Shown: in pieces, positions 44,299 through 50,455 of the stretch
Layout of the letters: each line of letters opens with the position of its first letter
Position numbering within the stretch: position 1 is the stretch's first letter
Origin: Gammaproteobacteria bacterium
GTDB lineage: Bacteria; Pseudomonadota; Gammaproteobacteria; Steroidobacterales; Steroidobacteraceae
Assembly (NCBI GenBank): GCA_027315105.1
Contig: DAHUYP010000003.1
Coordinates: 1 to 50,455, forward strand
Direction: 5' to 3'
Length of the DNA: 50,455 nt
Program-made: the position numbers and the translations under genes
The notes under the pieces: model-generated
Told to the model about the DNA's origin: nothing
Seen by the model: the letters and a program-made list of their open reading frames with translations, nothing else
Database searches by the model: none

Positions 44299-45119
44299 GG
44301 CGCGAGCACCGCGCCGGGCGGCGTCGGCCGCATCGCCGGCTGCAGGAATGCCCGCACGGCCGCGATCACCTCGCGCGGGTGCGACAGGAACGGCGCGTGC
44401 CCGGCGCGCTTGAGCTCCAGGCAGCGGGCCCGGGGCAGCATCCGGGCGAGCGCCCACGACGCGGCCGCCGGCGTCACCCGGTCGTATTGTCCGGCGATCA
44501 GCAGGGTCGGAACGTCGATGCCGCGCGCGAGCTGGCGCAGGTCGTTGTGCTCCAGCAGGCCCAGGCTCGCCGCCAGCGCTTCGGGCTGCAGCGGGCCCGC
44601 TTGCGCCAGCGCGCTCTGCAGGGCGGCCAGTGCCGCGTCGGCGCCGGCGCTGCCGCGCACCAGCAGCTGCAGAAAATCGGCCACCGTGCCGGCGGGATCG
44701 CGCTGCAGCTGCGCCGCAAAGTGACGCATGACGGCCGGCTCCATGCCGTGCGGCCAGTCATCGCTGCTGACGAAGCGCGGCGAGCTGGCCAGGAGCACCA
44801 GGCGGCGTACGCCGAGCGCCGGCTCGGCGGCCAGCTGCAGCGCCAGCTGCCCGCCGAGCGACCAGCCCACCAGCGAGGCGCCGCGCGGCACCAGCGCCGC
44901 GACGCGCTCGAGCTGCGCCCGGGGGCTCTGCCGGGATATCCAGCTGCTGCGGCCGTGGCCGGGCAGATCGATCGCGGTCACGGGCTGCTGCTCGGCGAGC
45001 GCGGCGCGCAGCGGATCGAACACACGCAGGTTGGTACCCCAGCCGTGCAACAGCACCAGCGTCTCGGCCTGCCCGGCGTGTTCGCTGCCGCTGGTCTCGC
45101 TGTACAGCGCCTGCGTCAT
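44295..45119 (-). CDS. bioH: Pimeloyl-ACP methyl ester carboxylesterase BioH
   Basis: 274 residues of the alpha/beta hydrolase fold. Ser nucleophile S87 in VGWSLGG, D213 in GQYDRVTP and H241 in RAGHAPFLSHP complete the triad. LVLLHGWGTNLRVF carries the oxyanion-hole HGWG. It removes the methyl group from pimeloyl-ACP methyl ester, ending BioC's disguise. ATG 45119 overlaps the bioF stop (ATGA). A start at 45140 would overlap bioF by more and is not preferred. Confidence 0.95.
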   Translation of the reverse strand: MTQALYSETSGSEHAGQAETLVLLHGWGTNLRVFDPLRAALAEQQPVTAIDLPGHGRSSWISRQSPRAQLERVAALVPRGASLVGWSLGGQLALQLAAEPALGVRRLVLLASSPRFVSSDDWPHGMEPAVMRHFAAQLQRDPAGTVADFLQLLVRGSAGADAALAALQSALAQAGPLQPEALAASLGLLEHNDLRQLARGIDVPTLLIAGQYDRVTPAAASWALARMLPRARCLELKRAGHAPFLSHPREVIAAVRAFLQPAMRPTPPGAVLAP

Positions 45120-46336
45120 GCGGCGCTCCGCGCCCGCCACAGTGCGCCCAGGGTCTCGGCCAGCGCGTCCACGTGCTGCTCGCGATGCGCTGCCGAGAGC
45201 GTGATGCGCAGGCGGGCGCTGCCCGCCGGCACGGTTGGCGGCCTGATCGCCGCCACCCAGAAGCCGGCCTCGCGCAGCGCGCGGCTCAGCTCCACGGCGC
45301 GCGCGGCATCGCCCACGATCAGCGGCTGGATCGGCGTCAGCGATGCGGCCAGCGGCAGGCCGAACCCCGCCGCCGCCGCCCGGAAGCGCCGCACCAGCTC
45401 CTGCAGCCGCTCGCGCCGCCAGCCCTCGCGCTCGGCCAGCCGCAGCGCAGCGCGGCTCGCGGCCGCGATCGCCGGCGGCAGAGCGGTCGTATAGATGTAG
45501 GTGCGCGCGCGCTGGATCAGGTATTCGATCAGTGCCGCCTCGCCGGCTACGAAGGCGCCGAAGCAGCCGAATGCCTTGCCGAGCGTGCCGATCAGGATCG
45601 GTACGTCGTGCGAGCGCAGTCCGGCCTGCTCGAGCGCGCCGCCGCCGGCGCGGCCGAGCACGCCGAGCCCATGCGCATCATCGACCATCAGCGCACTGCC
45701 ATGGCGCTGCGCGAGCGCGGCGAGCTGGGCCAGGGGCGCGACATCGCCATCCATGCTGAACACGCCGTCGGTCACGATCAGGGCGGCGCGGTCGCGTGCC
45801 GCCGCCGAGTCGCCATCGCCATCCGCGGCGCGCAGCAGCCGCTCGGCAGCGGCGGGGTCGCCGTGCGCGAAGCGCTGCAGCTTTGCGCCCGCGAGGCGCG
45901 CTGCGTCCAGCAGCGAGGCGTGGCTCCAGCGATCGGCCAGCACGCGATCGTGGCGGTCGGCGAGCGCACTGATCACTCCGAGGTTCGCCATGTAGCCGGT
46001 CGAGAACAGCAGGGCGCGCTCGCGGCCCGTGAACGCCGCCAGCTCCTCCTCGAGCGCCTGGTGCTCGAGCGAATGCCCGGTGATCAGGTGCGCCGCCCCG
46101 GCGCCGAACCCGAAGCGGCTCATGCACTGGCTGGCGGCGCCGATCAGCGCCGGATGGTGGCTCAAGCCCAGGTAGTCGTTGCTGCAGAAGTTGCGCAGCA
46201 GCCGGCCTTCGACGCGCACGCCGGTCGGATCCCCCGGCTCGGGAAAGGCTTCGATCAGGCTCCGGCGGCGGCGCTGCGCGCGGGTGTCGCAGGCCGCCAG
46301 CTCGCGCGCGAGGCGTTGCGAGTCAAGTCGCACCAT
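45116..46336 (-). CDS. bioF: 8-amino-7-oxononanoate synthase BioF
   Basis: 406 residues, PLP-dependent alpha-oxoamine synthase. The PLP lysine is K254 in [18 protein letters not shown] (219–228) holds the cofactor aspartate, and [10 protein letters not shown] is near the N-terminus. It condenses pimeloyl-ACP with alanine. It overlaps bioB by 14 bases. bioA, the next enzyme in the pathway, is not in the window. Confidence 0.96.
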   Translation of the reverse strand: MVRLDSQRLARELAACDTRAQRRRRSLIEAFPEPGDPTGVRVEGRLLRNFCSNDYLGLSHHPALIGAASQCMSRFGFGAGAAHLITGHSLEHQALEEELAAFTGRERALLFSTGYMANLGVISALADRHDRVLADRWSHASLLDAARLAGAKLQRFAHGDPAAAERLLRAADGDGDSAAARDRAALIVTDGVFSMDGDVAPLAQLAALAQRHGSALMVDDAHGLGVLGRAGGGALEQAGLRSHDVPILIGTLGKAFGCFGAFVAGEAALIEYLIQRARTYIYTTALPPAIAAASRAALRLAEREGWRRERLQELVRRFRAAAAGFGLPLAASLTPIQPLIVGDAARAVELSRALREAGFWVAAIRPPTVPAGSARLRITLSAAHREQHVDALAETLGALWRARSAA

Positions 46337-47393
46337 GCACAGCCGCCTGGCTCGGACCGCGGGCCGCGGCCGCCGCGGCGCCGCCCAGGGAATCGTCCGG
46401 CGCCGCGCCCCGTTCCTCGCACCGCATGCCCAGGCGTGCCAGCAGCGCGCGATCGTGCGCCACGTCCGGGTTGCCGGTGGTCAGCAGTTTCTCACCATAG
46501 AAGATGGAGTTGGCGCCGGCCAGGAAGGCGAGCGTCTGCAGCTCATCGCTCATCGAGCTGCGGCCGGCCGACAAGCGCACGTGCGCGCGGGGGATCATGA
46601 CGCGCGCCACCGCGATGGTGCGCACGAAGTCGAGCGGATCGACATCCGCCGCCTCCGCCAGCGGTGTGCCCGGCACCCGCACCAGCTGGTTGATCGGCAC
46701 GCTCTCGGGATGCTGCGGCAGATTCGCCAGTGTCAGCAGCATCAGTGCGCGGTCGCGCGGCGTCTCACCCATGCCGACGATGCCGCCGCAGCAGACGTGC
46801 AGGCCGGCTTCGCGTACCGCCGCGAGTGTATCGAGCCGGTCCTGGTAGCTGCGCGTCGAGATGATCTGGCCGTAGAACTCCTCGGAGCTGTCGAGGTTGT
46901 GATTGTAGTAGTCGAGGCCGGCCTGCTTGAGCTGCCGGGCCTGTGGCGGGCTCAGCATCCCCAGGGTGGCGCAGGTCTCGAGCCCGAGCTCGTGCACGGC
47001 GCTCACCATCTGCGAGATCCGCTCCAGATCCCTGGCCTTGGGCGAGCGGTACGCCGCGCCCATGCAGAAGCGCGTGGCGCCGGCGGCGCGCGCCGCGCGC
47101 GCGCGTTCCAGCACCTGCGGCAGCGGCATGAGTTCCTCGGCCTCGACGCCGGCCGCGTGGCGCACGCTCTGCGGACAGTAGGCGCAGTCCTCGGGACAGG
47201 CGCCGGTCTTGATCGAGAGCAGGGTGCTCAGCTGCACGGTGTTCGGCACGTGCCAGGCGCGGTGCACGCGCTGCGCGAGATGGATCAGGTCGGGGAACGG
47301 CAGCGCGAACAGCGCCTCGGTCTGCTCGAGCGTCCAGTCGTGGCGCGGATCCGCGGCTGGGGTGTCAGGCAAGCTGCTCGGGCGGTCGGGCAT
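46323..47393 (-). CDS. bioB: Biotin synthase BioB
   Basis: Radical SAM enzyme that inserts sulfur into dethiobiotin. From ATG 47393 it has 356 residues; ATG 47426 is an alternative. The radical SAM cluster is in [15 protein letters not shown] (C66, C70, C73). [16 protein letters not shown] and GGIVGMGET are conserved; the arginine and cysteines of the second cluster lie in LSAGRSSMS and ETCATLG. The C-terminal 35 residues are Ala-rich and less conserved. It is the first gene of bioBFHCD, 121 bases after ubiA. Confidence 0.96.
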   Translation of the reverse strand: MPDRPSSLPDTPAADPRHDWTLEQTEALFALPFPDLIHLAQRVHRAWHVPNTVQLSTLLSIKTGACPEDCAYCPQSVRHAAGVEAEELMPLPQVLERARAARAAGATRFCMGAAYRSPKARDLERISQMVSAVHELGLETCATLGMLSPPQARQLKQAGLDYYNHNLDSSEEFYGQIISTRSYQDRLDTLAAVREAGLHVCCGGIVGMGETPRDRALMLLTLANLPQHPESVPINQLVRVPGTPLAEAADVDPLDFVRTIAVARVMIPRAHVRLSAGRSSMSDELQTLAFLAGANSIFYGEKLLTTGNPDVAHDRALLARLGMRCEERGAAPDDSLGGAAAAAARGPSQAAVHGAT

Positions 47394-47514
47394 CGGGTTA
47401 CGCTCGGGATGCGGTGGACGGCCCATGTTCGACGGCGGGTCCGCCACTGTCAACTGATGGCCGCTTGCCAGGTTGACGATCGATCATTTTTTGGCCACTG
47501 GCAGTGCCGCCGGC

Positions 47515-48486
47515 TCAGCGGCCGCTGTATTCGAGCAGGATGCCTGCGAACACGGCGATGCCGAAATAGTTGTTGTTCTGGAATGCGCTCAGGCAGGCGG
47601 CGCGGTCGCGGTTGCGGATCAGCCATTGCTGCCACAGAAAGAAGACGGCACCGGCGAGCAGGCCGGCGTCGTAGGCATCGCCGAAATGCAGCGAGCGGCC
47701 CAGCAGCCAGAGCGCGAACAGCGTCATGAGCTGCATGCCGCCGATCAGCACCCGATCCAGATCGGCGAACAGGATCGCGCTCGACTGCACGCCGATGCGC
47801 AAGTCGTCGTCGCGATCGACCATCGCGTACATGGTGTCGTAGACGCCGGTCCAGAGCACGTTGGCGACCAGGAGCAGCCAGCCGACGCGCGGCACGCGGC
47901 CCAGCGTGGCGGCGAACGCCATCGGCACGCCCCAGCCAAAGCATAGCCCGAGGTACAGCTGTGGCAGGGGGAAGAAGCGCTTGAGCAGCGGATAGGAAAC
48001 CGCCAATGCGGCCCCGACGAAGGCGAGTGCGATGGCGAGCCCGTTGAGCTGCAGCACCAGCAGCAGCGCCGCGAAGATCAGCATCGCAAACAGCGCCAGC
48101 GCCTCGTAGGGGGAGAGCAGGCGCGCGGCGAGCGGCCGGGCCCGCGTGCGCTTGACGTGCGGGTCGATGTTGCGATCCGCCAGATCGTTGGCAATGCAAC
48201 CGGCGCTGCGCATCAGCACGGTGCCGCAGAAGAAGATGGCGAGCAGGCGGCGCTGCGGATGTCCGTGCGCCGCGATCCAGACCGCCCACAGCGTCGGCCA
48301 CCACAACAGCCAGATCCCGATCGGCCGGTCCAGGCGCATGAGGCGGGCAAGATCGCCCAGCCGCCGTACCGCCCAGGGCTGGCGCACGCGCGCCATGCCG
48401 TGCAGGGTCGGCACCCCCGGCGGCGGAAGCGTCGGTGGCGGCAACGAGCCCGCCGGTTCCGGTGCCGCTTCAGCCGACGCGTCCAT
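47515..48486 (-). CDS. ubiA: 4-hydroxybenzoate polyprenyltransferase UbiA
   Basis: 323 residues with about eight or nine helices. The two aspartate-rich prenyl sites are NDLADRNIDPHVKRTRARPL (100–119) and DTMYAMVDRDDD (217–228). It attaches the polyprenyl chain in ubiquinone synthesis. The first 30 residues are Pro/Ala-rich and unconserved, so M31 (MARVRQPW) may be the real start. With ATG 48486 it overlaps the recG stop by 17 bases. Confidence 0.95.
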   Translation of the reverse strand: MDASAEAAPEPAGSLPPPTLPPPGVPTLHGMARVRQPWAVRRLGDLARLMRLDRPIGIWLLWWPTLWAVWIAAHGHPQRRLLAIFFCGTVLMRSAGCIANDLADRNIDPHVKRTRARPLAARLLSPYEALALFAMLIFAALLLVLQLNGLAIALAFVGAALAVSYPLLKRFFPLPQLYLGLCFGWGVPMAFAATLGRVPRVGWLLLVANVLWTGVYDTMYAMVDRDDDLRIGVQSSAILFADLDRVLIGGMQLMTLFALWLLGRSLHFGDAYDAGLLAGAVFFLWQQWLIRNRDRAACLSAFQNNNYFGIAVFAGILLEYSGR

Positions 48487-50455
48487 ACTGCTCCTGTTCG
48501 CCGATCCAGCGCGCGCGCAAGGCGGCGACGCGCTCGGGCATCGCCTCGATCATTTGCGCGGCGGCGGCCCGCACCGCGTCCAGCAGGTCGGCATCGCGCG
48601 CCAGATCGGCAACGCGCAGCGCCGCCAGCCCGGTCTGCCGCCGGCCCAGCAGCTCCCCGGGACCGCGCAGCTCCAGGTCGCGGCGCGCGATGCGAAAGCC
48701 GTCGTTGGTGTCGCGGATGGCCGCCAGCCGTGCGCGCGCCATCTCCGACAGCGGCGAGCGGTACAGCAGCACGCAGCTGCTCTCATGCGCGCCGCGTCCG
48801 ACACGGCCGCGCAGCTGATGCAGCTGCGCCAGTCCCATGCGCTCGGCGTTCTCGATCACCATCAGGCTGGCATTGGCGACGTCGACGCCGACCTCGATCA
48901 CCGTGGTCGCGACCAGCAGCTGCACCTCGCCGGCGGCGAAGCCCTGCATGATGCGCTCCTTCTGCTTCGGCGGCAGGCGCCCGTGCAGCAGCGCGACCTT
49001 CAGCCGCGGCAGCGCCTCGCCCAGTGCCGCGGCCGTGTCTTCCGCGGCCTGGCAGTCGAGCTCTTCGGACTCCTCGATCAGCGGGCAGACCCAGTAGGCC
49101 TGGCGGCCGGCGCGGCAGGCCTGGTCGATGCGCGCCACGATCTGCGCGCGCTTCTGCGCCGGCACCACCACGGTTCGCACCGGCGTGCGGCCCGGCGGCA
49201 TCTCATCGACGATCGACACGTCCAGGTCGGCGTACATCGTCATGGCGAGCGTACGCGGGATCGGAGTGGCGCTCATGATGAGCTGATGCGGGGTGCGCTC
49301 CCCCGCCAGTCCCGGCACCCCGCCCTTCGCCGCCAGCTGCAGCCGCTGCTGCACGCCGAAGCGATGCTGCTCATCGATGATCGCCAGCGCGAGATTGCGG
49401 AAGCGCACCTCCTGCTGGAACAGCGCATGGGTGCCGACGCACAGCTGGCAGCCGCCGCCGGCGGCCGACAGCAGCGCCGCTCGCCGCGTGCGCGCCGGCT
49501 GCGAGCCGGTGAGGCGGCAGACGTGCACGCCGAGCGGTTCGAACCAGCCGGCGAGCGATCGCGCGTGCTGCTCGGCCAGCAGCTCGGTCGGGGCCATGAA
49601 GGCCACCTGTCCGCCGCTGCCGATCGCGCGCGCGGCCGCCGCGGCCGCGATGGCCGTCTTGCCACACCCGACATCGCCCTGTACCAGCCGCGCCATCGGC
49701 GTCGGACGCTGCAGATCGCGGTCGACTTCCGTGAGCACGCGCCGCTGCGCGGCGGTGAATCGGAACGGCAGGCTTGCCAGCAGACGCGACTGCAGCCGCG
49801 CCTCGTCGGCCAGCGCGCCGGCGCGATCGTGCCGCAGGTGCCGCCGCAGCTCCATGAGCGACAGCTGGTGCGCCAGCAGCTCCTCGAACGCCAGCCGTCG
49901 CTGCGCCGGATGCAGGCCGGCGGCCAGCTCGCCGAGCTCGGTGCCGAGCGGCGGGCGATGCACGAGCTCGAGCGCCTCGCGCAGCGTGGGCAGGCGTGCG
50001 TGCGCCAGCAGGCTCTCGGGAAGCAGCTCCGCGGTGTCTGCGGAGGCGGGCGACTGCAGCGCGCGATCCACCAGCGCGCGCAGCCGCCCCTGGGTCAGCC
50101 CCTCGGTGGTCGGATAGATCGGCGTCAGGGTCTGCGGCAGCGGTTCGCCCGGGCCGGCAAGGTGACGATACTCCGGATGCACGATCTCCAGTCCCAGCGG
50201 GCCACGCCGCAACTCGCCATGGCAGCGCAGCCGGCTACCGCGCGCCAGGCCGCGCAGCTGCGCGGCGGAGAAATGAAAGAATCTCAAGGTGAGCAAGCCG
50301 GACCCGTCCGCCAGCCGCACCAGCAGGGTACGCCGCCGGCGGAACACGACCTCCGCCAGCAGGATCTCGCCTTCGACCACGGCGTGCATGCCCGGCTGCA
50401 GGCTGCCGATCGGCAGTACCCGCGTGCGGTCTTCGTACCGCAGCGGCAGCACGAA
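48470..50455 (-). CDS. recG: ATP-dependent DNA helicase RecG (5' end outside window)
   Basis: The frame is open to the last base, and conserved LPLRYEDRTRV starts right at the window edge, so about 30 N-terminal residues are missing. The OB-fold wedge domain (roughly 20–120 of the visible part) precedes the helicase core. Motif I is GDVGCGKTA, motif II IIDEQHRFGVQQR, then ATPIPRTLA, and the C-terminal block TTVIEVGVDVANASLMVIENAERMGL with QLRGRVGRG. It remodels stalled forks and Holliday junctions. ubiA overlaps its 3' end. Confidence 0.97.
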   Translation of the reverse strand, partial: FVLPLRYEDRTRVLPIGSLQPGMHAVVEGEILLAEVVFRRRRTLLVRLADGSGLLTLRFFHFSAAQLRGLARGSRLRCHGELRRGPLGLEIVHPEYRHLAGPGEPLPQTLTPIYPTTEGLTQGRLRALVDRALQSPASADTAELLPESLLAHARLPTLREALELVHRPPLGTELGELAAGLHPAQRRLAFEELLAHQLSLMELRRHLRHDRAGALADEARLQSRLLASLPFRFTAAQRRVLTEVDRDLQRPTPMARLVQGDVGCGKTAIAAAAAARAIGSGGQVAFMAPTELLAEQHARSLAGWFEPLGVHVCRLTGSQPARTRRAALLSAAGGGCQLCVGTHALFQQEVRFRNLALAIIDEQHRFGVQQRLQLAAKGGVPGLAGERTPHQLIMSATPIPRTLAMTMYADLDVSIVDEMPPGRTPVRTVVVPAQKRAQIVARIDQACRAGRQAYWVCPLIEESEELDCQAAEDTAAALGEALPRLKVALLHGRLPPKQKERIMQGFAAGEVQLLVATTVIEVGVDVANASLMVIENAERMGLAQLHQLRGRVGRGAHESSCVLLYRSPLSEMARARLAAIRDTNDGFRIARRDLELRGPGELLGRRQTGLAALRVADLARDADLLDAVRAAAAQMIEAMPERVAALRARWIGEQEQYGRVG

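Overview
The window reads as chromosome of a GC-rich, aerobic gammaproteobacterium. Evidence for this is the yidC–mnmE–mnmG order, a UbiA-type ubiquinone prenyltransferase, an aa3-type (A1) cytochrome c oxidase with its heme A and copper assembly genes, a bioBFHCD operon that uses BioH, UPF0270/YheU, and L-aspartate oxidase/quinolinate synthase. A relative of the Nevskiales/Steroidobacterales is my best guess, but that is inference. Almost all of the sequence is tightly packed housekeeping coding sequence. I saw no rRNA, tRNA, CRISPR array, complete insertion sequence or prophage.

Layout. 0–4.9 kb (+): yidC (5' end outside the window), mnmE (carrying a +1 frameshift) and mnmG. The usual next genes, rsmG–parA–parB, are absent. 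5.0–9.3 kb: a tandem-CBS gene with a terminator, then an accessory island. The island holds an orphan RHS C-terminal tip with an unrecognised glycine-rich terminal domain, a four-helix membrane protein directly behind it, a frameshifted PIN-domain remnant, a TetR–CPBP protease pair with a perfect palindromic operator, and a GFA-domain gene. Part of this stretch is visibly AT-richer than its surroundings. 9.4–14.5 kb (-): uvrD–trkA–trkH. 14.6–17.0 kb: two divergent glyoxalase-II-like metallo-beta-lactamase-fold genes and an EamA transporter. 17.0–20.7 kb: ctaB, ctaA, a SCO-like thioredoxin-fold protein and surf1 (-), with a divergent DUF2909 gene. 20.8–26.0 kb: cupin, YheU and NRDE/TANGO2 (-), then an EF-G paralogue and an MFS exporter (+). 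26.0–31.3 kb (-): an MFS–spermidine-synthase fusion, a NYN/OST-HTH protein and an orphan PilT/PilU-like ATPase. 31.5–34.0 kb (-): nadA–nadB. 34.3–37.6 kb: an M28 peptidase (+) and zwf (-). 37.9–42.6 kb (-): DUF2244–coxB–coxA–small ORF–ctaG–coxC. 42.6–50.5 kb (-): recG (5' end outside the window), ubiA, bioB, bioF, bioH, bioC, bioD.

How the genes work together. The cytochrome oxidase structural operon and the heme A/assembly genes form one functional module but are split by about 17 kb of unrelated genes. CtaB and CtaA make heme A from protoheme; SURF1 delivers it; CtaG and probably the SCO-like protein handle copper. The bio operon covers pimeloyl-ACP synthesis (BioC methylation, BioH demethylation) through to biotin, with chained 4-bp overlaps suggesting translational coupling. 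nadA and nadB jointly make quinolinate for NAD. TrkA and TrkH form a potassium uptake system.

The part most likely to hide something undescribed is the 5.5–8.7 kb island, above all the RHS tip and its membrane-protein neighbour, which I read as a candidate toxin-tip/immunity pair. Functions not directly shown by motifs are marked as inference.
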